A stretch of 28,250 nucleotides of DNA from JBEKCP01 sp050014815 (GCA_050014815.1 JBEKCP010000013.1:1-28250); one strand, 5' to 3'. Positions 7,740 through 15,167 are shown, counted from the stretch's first letter. Made by a program: numbers and translations. Notes: generated by a model not told the origin, from the sequence alone.

Positions 7740-7793
7740 TGTAGCCCGCACACTCCGTGTGCGGGATCCGGCACACGGAGTGTGCCGGCTACA
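7740..7793. repeat. Palindromic element family D between the STAS gene and the act promoter
   Basis: The inverted arms TGTAGCC-GCACACTCC-GTGTGC (7740-7764) and their complement (7771-7793) flank GATCCG. Each arm contains a smaller GCACAC/GTGTGC hairpin. The element starts 5 bp after the STAS stop codon and might end its transcript, although there is no T-tract. Confidence 0.88.
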
Positions 7794-7797
7794 TAGC

Positions 7798-8178
7798 TCA
7801 CCGGGGGCGGCAGGGCCCGCACCGCCCGAATAGCGCGTCCTCCCGGCTGGGATAGGCCGGCAAGGCGTTGCTCAGGTTGCACCGGTCGAGCGCCAACCGA
7901 CTCTCGGGCGAAAGGCCGCACAGGCGGAGCATTCCGTCGTGGACGTCGATACGAGCGGCCAGGGCGGCGATCTGTCGCAGCAGGCGGCTATCGGGCAGTT
8001 CGACCTCGTCCATCTCCAGCACGAGGCAATAGGTGAAGTGCTGCTCCATCAGGGCCCAGAGTTGCTCGGCCAACGAAGCTTCCGGCGCCGCCCCGCCGGC
8101 GCCGGCCCGGAGCCGCACGAAGAGACAACTCGGCCCGCGCTCCACGTCGAGGTCCCAACCGGTGGTGGTCGCAAGCAT
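7798..8178 (-). CDS. STAS-domain protein (anti-sigma-factor-antagonist-like)
   Basis: The product is 126 residues with an excellent Shine-Dalgarno (AGGAG at 8184-8188) before ATG 8178. The STAS-like pattern is an N-terminal strand region (WDLDVERGPSCLFVRL), then LVLEMDEVELPDSRLLRQIAAL, where DS marks the usual phosphorylatable or nearby Ser position (about 63). GMLRLCGLSPESRLALDRC and YPSREDAL complete the fold. STAS proteins act in partner-switching or as transporter-associated sensors. No anti-sigma kinase is adjacent, so the partner is unknown. It is 21 bp downstream of the BON gene and probably co-transcribed with it. Confidence 0.75.
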   Translation of the reverse strand: MLATTTGWDLDVERGPSCLFVRLRAGAGGAAPEASLAEQLWALMEQHFTYCLVLEMDEVELPDSRLLRQIAALAARIDVHDGMLRLCGLSPESRLALDRCNLSNALPAYPSREDALFGRCGPCRPR

Positions 8179-8199
8179 AACGACTCCTGTGTTGGTTCC

Positions 8200-8493
8200 T
8201 TACGCCGTCTCTGCGACTTCGGGCAGGGGCGCGACGTCCAGTTGGTTGTGGATCTCCAGCACGCCCTCGACGCACCGGGCAATGTTCTGGGCCACCTGTT
8301 TCATGTAGTAGCTCGGCACGCGGCCGCGGAGCATCAGCACTCCGTCGCGATACTCGCACGCGACCTGCCGGAGCACCGCGTAGTGCGACTCCCGGAATCG
8401 CAATCGGACGGTGGTCGCAACGGGCGTCCCATCCCCGTTGGCCGACGCGTTATTGAAATTGGTCGGACAGTTCCCGTTGACCGCGGTTGCCAT
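8200..8493 (-). CDS. Small BON-domain protein
   Basis: The product is 97 residues, with AAGGAG at 8501-8506 before ATG 8493. Residues about 35-88 match a BON domain: the conserved RDGVLMLRGRVPSYYMKQVA with Gly and strand residues, then ARCVEGVLEIHNQLDV. BON domains are alpha/beta modules that bind phospholipids or ligands and are common in osmotic-stress proteins. No signal peptide is visible, so the protein is probably cytoplasmic. It lies directly upstream of the STAS gene. The leader contains a GC-rich hairpin near 8527-8554. Confidence 0.8.
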   Translation of the reverse strand: MATAVNGNCPTNFNNASANGDGTPVATTVRLRFRESHYAVLRQVACEYRDGVLMLRGRVPSYYMKQVAQNIARCVEGVLEIHNQLDVAPLPEVAETA

Positions 8494-8687
8494 GGCGCGT
8501 CTCCTTACTTCCTTGCCGTTGCGGGTCGCACTTTCGCCCGGGCGCCACCGGGCGATCCGTTGAGCGGGCGAAAAATCCTTTTTTATCGTATCGCACAGGC
8601 AAAAAACGCGAATACCGGGAAACCTTGCGGGCCCTACCCGAAATCCCGGAACGCGGCGTCCGGTTTTCCCCTGCCCCTACAGACGGC

Positions 8688-8741
8688 CTTGGGACTTGGG
8701 CCTTAGGCCCTGGCGCGAACACCCAAGCCCTAAGACCCAAG
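8688..8741. repeat. Palindromic element family G
   Basis: The left arm, containing CTTGGGACTTGGGCCTTAGG, pairs with the right arm CCAAGCCCTAAGACCCAAG around a CCTGGCGCGAAC centre. It lies just 3' of the sugar-isomerase-like gene and upstream of the BON gene. Only one copy is seen in the window. Confidence 0.8.
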
Positions 8742-8748
8742 ACGTAAT

Positions 8749-9666
8749 TCACGCGTCGCAGATGGCGACGGCCTCTTCGAGGCTCTTGAGGGCGTCGGGA
8801 CGCTTGGGGATGAACTCCTGCCCCACGTAGCCGGCGAACCCGCTCTCGGCGATGGCCCGCATCAGCTTGGGGTAGTCGAGCGTCTGCGTCTGGTCGATTT
8901 CGTTGCGGCCGGGCACGCCGCCGGTGTGGTAGTGGCCCCAGCAGTCGTGGTGCTCCTTGATGTCGGCCAGCACGTCTTCCTTCATCATCCCGGCGTGGTA
9001 GATGTCGTAGAGGACCTTCACCCGGGGCGATCCGACGCCGTGCACCAGCGCGGCGCACCACTTGGTCGAGTCGGCCATGTAGTCCTTATGATTGATCGAG
9101 TTGAGGAACTCCAGGCAGACGGTGATTTTCTTCTGTTCGGCGTAGCCGGCGATCTTCTTCAGGCCGGCGATGCTGTTGGCCAGGCCCTCCTGGTCGTCCA
9201 TGCCGCCGCGGTTTCCGGAGAAGCAGATCACATTGGGGAAGCCGGCCTCGGCGGTCTGGTCGATGCCCTTGCGGATCGCGGCCAGGCACTCCTCGTGGTT
9301 CTCGGGCCGGTTGAGCCCCTTGGAGATCGAGTGGCTGGGGGCCATGGCGCAGATCAGGCCGTATTTCTTGATCGTGGGCCATTCCTTGGGACCGGTCAGC
9401 TCGACCGAGAGGAGCCCCATCTTTTTCGCGGCCTGGCAGAAGTCGTCGAGGCTCATGTTGGCGCGTTTCAGGTAGGCTTGATAGCACCAGAGGCAGACCG
9501 ACTGCTTGATCCGGCCCTTGCGCCGGCTGTCGGCCGCCCAGGCGCCCCAGGGCGCCATGGCGGCTGCCGCGGCTGTGCCCGCCACGGTGCCCAGCATTGC
9601 CCGGCGGGTCAGGCGGTTTTGGTCTTGGTTCTGGTTCGGCTGGGCTGGACTGCCGGATCGTGCCAT
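8749..9666 (-). CDS. Tat-exported sugar phosphate isomerase/epimerase-like TIM-barrel protein
   Basis: The product is 305 residues from ATG 9666, chosen because AAGGAG (9673-9678) lies 6 nt upstream. Longer starts are possible but lack this. The twin-arginine signal is LTRRAML (19-25), followed by an Ala-rich hydrophobic stretch ending AAWGAWAAD-like near residue 46. The body is an AP-endonuclease-2/xylose-isomerase-like barrel. Probable metal ligands are Glu186 (CLEFLN), Asp221 and His224 (LYDIYH), His245/His247 (WGHYHTGG) and Glu284 (GQEFIP), the pattern seen in hydroxypyruvate isomerase-like enzymes. The substrate cannot be told. Exported members of this superfamily are numerous in planctomycetes, where they are thought to act on sugars in the periplasm. 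Confidence 0.85.
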   Translation of the reverse strand: MARSGSPAQPNQNQDQNRLTRRAMLGTVAGTAAAAAMAPWGAWAADSRRKGRIKQSVCLWCYQAYLKRANMSLDDFCQAAKKMGLLSVELTGPKEWPTIKKYGLICAMAPSHSISKGLNRPENHEECLAAIRKGIDQTAEAGFPNVICFSGNRGGMDDQEGLANSIAGLKKIAGYAEQKKITVCLEFLNSINHKDYMADSTKWCAALVHGVGSPRVKVLYDIYHAGMMKEDVLADIKEHHDCWGHYHTGGVPGRNEIDQTQTLDYPKLMRAIAESGFAGYVGQEFIPKRPDALKSLEEAVAICDA

Positions 9667-9672
9667 GGGTCG

Positions 9673-9678
9673 CTCCTT
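9673..9678 (-). promoter_or_regulatory. Ribosome binding site deciding the isomerase-like start
   Basis: AAGGAG on the minus strand is 6 nt before ATG 9666. This favours 9666 over upstream in-frame starts at 9762 and 9699. Confidence 0.75.
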
Positions 9679-9730
9679 GATTCCTTCCTGACGTGTCATT
9701 GATTGATCTTCTCGCCGACCTAATAATGCC

Positions 9731-9759
9731 ATGGTAAGCGAAACCCTGCCCGGGTGCAA
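9731..9759 (-). promoter_or_regulatory. Predicted sigma70-type promoter of the sugar-isomerase-like gene
   Basis: On the minus strand, TTGCAC (9754-9759) and TACCAT (9731-9736) are separated by 17 bp. The start would be near 9724, giving a leader of about 58 nt. The -10 hexamer and the following GG are the same as in the predicted act promoter. Confidence 0.55.
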
Positions 9760-9933
9760 CACGATGGAGATGAACTTCGCCTGGCTGCTCTGATCTCCGC
9801 ACTCGTGCTCACCCCGTACGTGCGGGTGTTGGCCTTGCCCGTGCTCTTCGCTTTCGTCGAGCGGAACGCCAAGTATGCGGCCTTCACCGGCTTCGTGCTG
9901 GCCGTCCTGCGCTATAGTCTGTTCCTGCGGTAG
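9754..9933 (+). pseudogene. 3' remnant of a DUF1634-like membrane protein
   Basis: A plus-strand frame ending at TAG 9931-9933 encodes 59 residues if read from GTG 9754. The part LTPYVRVLALPVLFAFVERN, followed by AKYAAFTGFVLAVLRYSLFL, resembles the C-terminal two helices of DUF1634 integral membrane proteins (TP-x-x-RV, F-x-x-E-R, then a hydrophobic helix). The usual N-terminal helix is missing, a stop codon lies just upstream (about 9722), and there is no ribosome binding site. The gene is also squeezed between two minus-strand genes, 6 bp from the ATPase stop. I read it as a truncated relic. A chance resemblance is possible because the assignment is from memory of the family pattern. Confidence 0.45.
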
Positions 9934-9939
9934 AACGCA

Positions 9940-12900
9940 TCAGGCGGCTTCGATATCGCCCCCGTCGAACGGCTCTTCGTCCGAGGCTTCCTCCTGCCAG
10001 TCGCCCTCGTCGTCCGGCTCGTCTTCCTCTTGCCAGGAGTCTTCCGCGTCGAACGCTTCGTCTTCCGTCGCTTCCGCGTCTTCGTCGGACGAGTCGGGCG
10101 GCTCGACTTCTTCTTCCGGCTCGGCGCTGCGCTTCACGGGGGCGGCCTTCCGCGGCGGCGAGGATCGCCGCGACCGCTTCGGCTTCTCCCGCGCCGGGTC
10201 CTCGAAGATGATCGGGGGCGGCTCCGCCTCGGTGTTCTCCGGCAGCGAGGCGACCGGCGCCCTCAGCGACTTGAAAAGCCCGGCAATGTGCTCGTGGCAG
10301 GTAAAGACGAGGAGCTGGTGCCCGGCGGCGGCGAAATCCCGCAGGACGGCGGCGGCCGCCCGGGCCCGGTCGGCGTCGAAGTTCACCAGCACGTCGTCCA
10401 GCACCAGGGGCAGCGGGGCGCCGCGGCGGGCATAGCAGGCCGCCAGGGCCAGCCGCAGGCTCAGGAAGAGTTGCTCGCGGGTGCCGCGGCTGAGGACCTC
10501 GACGCCGAGCGAGTGGCCGTCGGCGTCATCGACGCGGAGGACCTGCTGGCCCAGCGGCGTCCACACGCGGCGGTACCGCCCTTGCGTCAGTCGGCCCAGA
10601 TAGTCGGACGCCTCGCGGAGCGTCTCCGGCTGGCGCTCCTGCTCGTAGGTGGTCCGGATCGTTTCGAGGGTGCGGCAGGCGATGGCCTTCACCTGCCAGT
10701 CGCGGACCGCCTCCTCCAGTCGCTTCTGGAGGACTGCCATGTCGAGCTGCTTCTGGACGAGCCGCCGGTCCTCGGCCAGGGCCCGCATCTGCTCGATGAG
10801 CTGTCCGCGGTTCTCGATCCGGCCTCGGAGATCGTTTTCAACGGCGGTCAGCCTGGTCCGGGCTTCCTGGCCGCGGACTTCGAGGCCGGCGGCCGCGTCG
10901 CCTTCCAACTGCTGGCGAAGCGCCTGGTGGGGGCAGGCCTCGCCGGCCGCGGCGGCGATCTCGCGATCCAGGGCGTCGCGCTCGTCCCGCAAGACCTGGG
11001 CCCGCGCGACATCGACGGCCCGCCGCCGAAACTCCTGTTCGTCCCCCGCGCCGGACTCCCGCAGCAATTGCTGGCGCCGCCGGCGGAGCCGCCCGGCGGC
11101 CTCTTCCTGCCGGGCCTGCTGCCGGCGGAGGTCGCGCAACTGGCGGCGGATGGCCTCGCGGCGGGCGATCTGGGCCCGCTGCTGCCCCAGCGCGTCGGCA
11201 AGCTGCCGGAGCTGCTCGATCGGGCCGGGACCCGCAACCGCGACGCCGCAGTCGGCCACAAGCTGCGAGACGCGGGCGGTCAGCATTTCCAGTTCCCGGC
11301 GCCGCCCGGCTAACTCTTCTCGGCGATCGGCCATGCGGCGATCAATCTGCCGGATCTCGTCGGAGCGCTGGGCGATCCGCCGGACCTGGCGGAACGTCAG
11401 GTCGGCCGGCAGGCCCGCGGCCTCCAGCGCCTCGCGCCAGCGGCGCCGGGCGGCGCGATACTCGGTGCGGGCACGCGCGGCACGGTCCGCGGCCGCGGCC
11501 GCTTCCTGCCGGGCCGCCGTATGCCGCGTCTCCAGCGGGGCAAGCGCCTCGAGCGACGATAGCTCTTGTTCCGCCGCGGCAAGCCGTGGGGCGATCGGGC
11601 CGCCGCCGCGCGGAAGCTGGACGTCCAACCCCTCACGCTCCTCTTTGGCCTGCTTGATCTGGAGCCGCAGCATGTGAAGTTGCTTCTGGCAGGCGTCCAT
11701 TCGCGCCGCACCCGACCGCTCCAGGAGGATCTTCCCGCCGGCAGCCGCGACGATTCCGGCCAGGCCCAAAAGCGCCAACGCCCAACCCAGCGGGCCGGTC
11801 ATCGACGCCGGCATGAACACCCCGGCCACCAACAGCACCAGCCCCAATACAAAAACGGTGCCCAGGCCCGCAAGGAGCCAGACGGGCAGGATCTGGTGCG
11901 CTAGGAGGCCCCGGCTCTGCTGGTCCAGCTCGGCTTCATAGCGGGTCATCTGGTCCAGCCGCTCGTCGACCTGGATGCGGCGGCGGAGTTGGGCAACGAG
12001 GCTGCCGGCCCGGTCCGTGGCCGCGGCGAGGTCCGTCCCGCTTCTCCCCTCTCCCGCCGGGAGAGGGGCAGGGGGTGAGGGTGCCCTTTGTCGCAGCGCC
12101 GCCTCGATCTGCTCTCCCAGCACGCCGGCAGTGTCCCGAGCGGCCGCCGCATCGCGATCCGCCCGATGCGCCGTGTTGACAACCTTTTCGAGCGATCGAG
12201 CCGGGCCGCGGAGCCGCCGGAGCGCCCGGGGCGACAGCCGCCCGAGCGACTCGGCGTCCGCCGTCTGGCCGAGCCCCAGCCGCTTCCACTCGGCGGCGAG
12301 GCTCTCGCCCAGATCGGCGAGGTCTTTTTCGATCGCGGCCGCCTGGCCCTCGACCGCCGCAAGCCAGGGCTCTTGTTCCAGGAGGGCCTCGATGCGGGCC
12401 GCCTGCCGGGCCAGCGCGGCATTGACCTCCAGGCCCGCGGCCTCCCGGCGAAGCCCCTTCCGCTGGCCGTCGAGCCGCTCCAGGGCCTCGCGGCGGCGGT
12501 CGAATCGGGCCGCGAGCACGTCGAGCCGCCGGACGCCGTCCGGGGGCATCGGCGGCTGCGGCCCCATCGCGGACAGCTCGCCGTCCAAGGCCGCGCGGCG
12601 AATCCAGCGGTCGCGGAGCCCGATGGCCAGCTCGATGACGTGAAGCTGCTGTTGGGCCGCGTTCCTCTCTTCCTCCAACCGCATGACGTCGCGGTCCAGG
12701 TTGCTCCGCTGGGCGGCCAGGCGGCCGTAGCGGGAGCCGAGCGATTCCAACTCCTCGATCTCCTGGCGGAGCTTTTCGCGGTCGGCCAATAGCCCGGCCA
12801 CCAGGCAGGGGCCGCCGCCGCGGTCGAGGATGCGGTTCCGCGAGGTCTCCAACTCCCGCATGACCTCGACCAGCGAAACGCGGTCCAGCCCGGCCGAAAT

Positions 12901-13356
12901 GCCGTAGAGCAACTCGGCCGCCTCGGTGTCGCCCAGCGCGCCGAGTTCCTGGATCTCGCGGAGGCCGACGGCAAAGACGTTGTTGAAGATCGGCTCGTCG
13001 AGGTTCGACAAGAGCAGCCGGATCATGTGCTCGCCCTGGCGGGTGCCGTCGGCGGCCGTAATGACGAGGCGGCCCTCGCCGGGCTGACCGTCGGGCTCGT
13101 CGTGGCGATCGATCTGGAAGGAGCCGTTGGGACCGGAGACCTCGATGCGTCCGCCGGGCCGCCCGCCGTGGACCGGCGGGAAGTACCGCCGCCGCTCGGG
13201 GGAGAAACCGTAGAGCACCGAGCGGATGAACTGCAGCAGGGTCGATTTGCCCGCCTCGTTCGGCCCGTAAACGACGCTCAGGCCGTCTGCGAGCCGTTGG
13301 ATCCGCAGGCCGCTCCAGACGCCGTAGCCGTCGATTTCCAGGGCAGTGATTTTCAC
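9940..13356 (-). CDS. YhaN/Rad50/SbcC-like coiled-coil ATPase
   Basis: The product is 1138 residues, starting at GTG 13356 (MKITALEIDGYGVW, a typical YhaN start). Walker A GPNEAGKST lies at 31-39. The long Arg/Glu/Gln-rich central part is coiled coil, with a two-helix hydrophobic hairpin at about 483-545. The C-terminal ATPase half has the signature LSRGTREQLFLSLRLALA and Walker B LPLVLDDVLVNFD. It probably works with the phosphoesterase encoded directly upstream, as in SbcCD/Mre11-Rad50 complexes acting on DNA ends. Oddities are a family B palindrome in frame at about 425-437 (SPPAPLPAGEG), an approximately 80-residue C-terminal tail that is first basic then very acidic, and a GTCAGTT heptamer array that abuts the start codon and replaces any Shine-Dalgarno. 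Confidence 0.88.
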   Translation of the reverse strand: MKITALEIDGYGVWSGLRIQRLADGLSVVYGPNEAGKSTLLQFIRSVLYGFSPERRRYFPPVHGGRPGGRIEVSGPNGSFQIDRHDEPDGQPGEGRLVITAADGTRQGEHMIRLLLSNLDEPIFNNVFAVGLREIQELGALGDTEAAELLYGISAGLDRVSLVEVMRELETSRNRILDRGGGPCLVAGLLADREKLRQEIEELESLGSRYGRLAAQRSNLDRDVMRLEEERNAAQQQLHVIELAIGLRDRWIRRAALDGELSAMGPQPPMPPDGVRRLDVLAARFDRRREALERLDGQRKGLRREAAGLEVNAALARQAARIEALLEQEPWLAAVEGQAAAIEKDLADLGESLAAEWKRLGLGQTADAESLGRLSPRALRRLRGPARSLEKVVNTAHRADRDAAAARDTAGVLGEQIEAALRQRAPSPPAPLPAGEGRSGTDLAAATDRAGSLVAQLRRRIQVDERLDQMTRYEAELDQQSRGLLAHQILPVWLLAGLGTVFVLGLVLLVAGVFMPASMTGPLGWALALLGLAGIVAAAGGKILLERSGAARMDACQKQLHMLRLQIKQAKEEREGLDVQLPRGGGPIAPRLAAAEQELSSLEALAPLETRHTAARQEAAAAADRAARARTEYRAARRRWREALEAAGLPADLTFRQVRRIAQRSDEIRQIDRRMADRREELAGRRRELEMLTARVSQLVADCGVAVAGPGPIEQLRQLADALGQQRAQIARREAIRRQLRDLRRQQARQEEAAGRLRRRRQQLLRESGAGDEQEFRRRAVDVARAQVLRDERDALDREIAAAAGEACPHQALRQQLEGDAAAGLEVRGQEARTRLTAVENDLRGRIENRGQLIEQMRALAEDRRLVQKQLDMAVLQKRLEEAVRDWQVKAIACRTLETIRTTYEQERQPETLREASDYLGRLTQGRYRRVWTPLGQQVLRVDDADGHSLGVEVLSRGTREQLFLSLRLALAACYARRGAPLPLVLDDVLVNFDADRARAAAAVLRDFAAAGHQLLVFTCHEHIAGLFKSLRAPVASLPENTEAEPPPIIFEDPAREKPKRSRRSSPPRKAAPVKRSAEPEEEVEPPDSSDEDAEATEDEAFDAEDSWQEEDEPDDEGDWQEEASDEEPFDGGDIEAA
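12046..12082. repeat. Palindromic element family B, copy 6, in frame inside the YhaN-like ATPase
   Basis: The core CCCTCTCCCGCCGGGAGAGG has the usual tail. On the coding strand it gives SPPAPLPAGEG within the coiled-coil region, the same peptide as in ActE. Confidence 0.92.
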
Positions 13357-13357
13357 G

Positions 13358-13437
13358 TCGTCAGTCGTCAGTTGTCAGTTGTCAGTTGTCAGTTGTCAGT
13401 TGTCAGTTGTCAGTGGTCAGTTGTCAGTGGTCAGTTG
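13358..13437. repeat. GTCAGTT heptamer array
   Basis: About eleven units of GTCAGTT, with GTCAGTG variants, lie in the 126-bp spacer between the phosphoesterase and the ATPase. The array begins 2 bp from the ATPase start codon. The remainder of the spacer (13438-13482) is a degenerate continuation (GGACAAC and AAATCCC units). Confidence 0.93.
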
Positions 13438-13482
13438 CCACGGACAACTAACGACGGACAACGGACCCTAAATCCCAAATCC

Positions 13483-14730
13483 CTAGCCCCCTGCCCCTAG
13501 CTGTTCTGCCTCTCCCGCCCCGAGCAGTTCGGCCCCCAGGAAGGCCGCTTCACAAAGCGCACGCCGGCGTGCCGCCCGCTCGGGGATCGTCGCGGCGGCG
13601 GCCAGCGTGCCTGCCAAGTGCTGCTCGGCCAGGTACGCCTCCAGCCCCAGCGGTTCGTCCGGGTTCATCTCGTAGTGCCGCACCGCCCGGAGGAAATCGC
13701 CCAGGATCGTCTCTTGCTCGTAGAGGGAGGCGGGGAGGTCGGCCGTCGGCTCGGCTTCGAGCAATACGCTCCACGCCGCCGGCGAGCCGCAACCGTACTC
13801 GGCCCGCAACTGGCCCAGCAGCTCCGGCCCGAGCGGCCCGCGGCGCAACTGGGTCGCCAACGGCCCGCTGCCGGCGATCCGCCACGAGATCAGCAGATCC
13901 ATCTTCGGCATGGTCTCCAGCAGGGCCTGTGTCCGCTGGCGGAGCAAGGCATCGAGTTCCTCGCGACTGGTGCTCTCCTGGATCATGAGCCGCTCGTCGA
14001 GCCAGCGGATCACATCGCACGGCAGGAACGTAGTCCGCGCGGCCCCGCTCTGGTCCACCTCGACCAAGGTGCAGCCGTGGGTGCCGGGCTCCTCGAGTCG
14101 GCGGCCCTGCGGACTGCCCGGCCAGTGGGCCACCCCCGGTGTCTGGACGAGCGACGCACGGTCGTGCCGGCCGCCCAGCGCCCAATAGTGGATGCCCCGG
14201 GCCTGGAGCGCGGCCGCCGCGGCACTCCCATGGGCCACGGCGATGGTCGCCAGCCCGGCTGGGTCCGGGGCGAACTGGCCGGGCTGAAACGGCCGCCGGC
14301 TGTCGCGGCTCTCGCCGACCAGCCGGACCAGGGGCGCGGCATCTCGCGCGTGGACAAACTCCCCCACGCGACCCCGAGGAAAAACGTGTACGTTCTCCGG
14401 CAGTGGAAAGCCGGCGGGCCAGGCATCGGGCGGGTCCACTTCTCCCCCCGCCCAATAGACCTCGATGCCATGCTCGGCCAGCCGCGAGAACTGCTCCACC
14501 AGGAAGAGCGGCCCGCCGAGGCCGGCCCGGGCGGGGTGCACCAGGTCGCCGGACAGGACGACCAGTTCGGCCTCCTCGCTGACGGCCGCGTCAAAGACCC
14601 GCCGGGCCGCGGCGTAGGGCGCATCGCAGAAGGCGTCCCGTAAGTGGTCCGGGACCTCGATTACCCCCTCAAGGGGCATATCCAGGTGAAAATCGCCGGC
14701 ATGGATGAAACGCAACGGCCGACCAGGCAT
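13483..14730 (-). CDS. YhaO/Mre11/SbcD-like metallophosphoesterase with degenerate metal motifs
   Basis: The product is 415 residues from ATG 14730, chosen because GGAGG lies 5 nt upstream. GTG 14736 would overlap that site. Motif I is AGDFH (Asp13, His15) and motif II is SGDLVH (Asp62). Where GNHD is expected the sequence reads GGEVD (95-99). Motif IV is VAHG (His167). The final GHxH motif reads GGRH (185-188), keeping only the second His. The Mn1 ligands are therefore present, but the Asn, catalytic His and one His of site 2 are missing. It is the likely partner of the downstream YhaN-like ATPase. It may be a catalytically altered nuclease or a structural subunit. The family call is firm, but activity is uncertain. 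Confidence 0.82.
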   Translation of the reverse strand: MPGRPLRFIHAGDFHLDMPLEGVIEVPDHLRDAFCDAPYAAARRVFDAAVSEEAELVVLSGDLVHPARAGLGGPLFLVEQFSRLAEHGIEVYWAGGEVDPPDAWPAGFPLPENVHVFPRGRVGEFVHARDAAPLVRLVGESRDSRRPFQPGQFAPDPAGLATIAVAHGSAAAAALQARGIHYWALGGRHDRASLVQTPGVAHWPGSPQGRRLEEPGTHGCTLVEVDQSGAARTTFLPCDVIRWLDERLMIQESTSREELDALLRQRTQALLETMPKMDLLISWRIAGSGPLATQLRRGPLGPELLGQLRAEYGCGSPAAWSVLLEAEPTADLPASLYEQETILGDFLRAVRHYEMNPDEPLGLEAYLAEQHLAGTLAAAATIPERAARRRALCEAAFLGAELLGAGEAEQLGAGG

Positions 14731-14735
14731 GGACA

Positions 14736-14740
14736 CCTCC
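14736..14740 (-). promoter_or_regulatory. Ribosome binding site deciding the phosphoesterase start
   Basis: GGAGG on the minus strand is 5 nt before ATG 14730. An alternative GTG at 14736 is only possible if this site is not used. Confidence 0.7.
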
Positions 14741-14888
14741 GTGCGGCTAGGAGTGTAGCCAACCGCATAGTTTACCCATTATGCCGCAATGGTACCACAG
14801 AGGTTCTGACGAGATATGGGCTGGAAGAGTAGGAATCAAACCCACTCATTGGAGGGGGTTCCCTGGAAGCGACGCTCTGCGGGAGGGA

Positions 14889-15096
14889 GTTTCACGCAAA
14901 GTCGCCAAGCCGCAAAGACGCAAAGGAGTATCGGAATTGGCAATCGTCAGGCAGGCCGTAATTCATGCACGGGGCGTGCTTCACACACAACACATTACAT
15001 CCACTACGATTGCCGCGATCTCGCTCTCAGTCGCCTTCCCGTTCCTCTCTTCTCCGCGACTTTGCGCCTTGGCGACTTTGCGTCATATCCTTATCA
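14889..15096. repeat. Palindromic element family H: 200-bp unit with ACGCAAAG terminal inverted repeats
   Basis: The left end (14889-14930) contains ACGCAAAGTCGCCAAG and the right end (15050-15096) carries its inverted counterpart CTTGGCGACTTTGCGT. About 120 bp of non-coding sequence lies between. One arm alone recurs at 20808-20842. It has a MITE-like layout but no visible target-site duplication. The remaining parts of the 14741-15167 gap contain no gene I can support. Confidence 0.75.
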
Positions 15097-15167
15097 GTCA
15101 CGACGCTGCCTTAACGACGGGCCCTTCTATACCGTTGGGCATACTTGTGCGGCAAGCTCAGCCCACT

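Noticed and set aside
7652..7921. N-terminal extension of ActA up to 7921
   Set aside because: The frame is open, but it reads through palindrome D, the predicted promoter and the 3' end of the STAS gene. The ATG at 7651 precedes the membrane segment and has a purine-rich site upstream.
14815..14900. tRNA-like T-arm on the minus strand (GTGGG-TTTGATT-CCTAC followed by TCTTCCA)
   Set aside because: A 5-bp stem with a 7-nt loop resembling a T-arm is present, but no matching 5' acceptor strand or anticodon stem can be found at the right distance, and the loop has T instead of the invariant C56. It is at most a degraded fragment, too weak to annotate.
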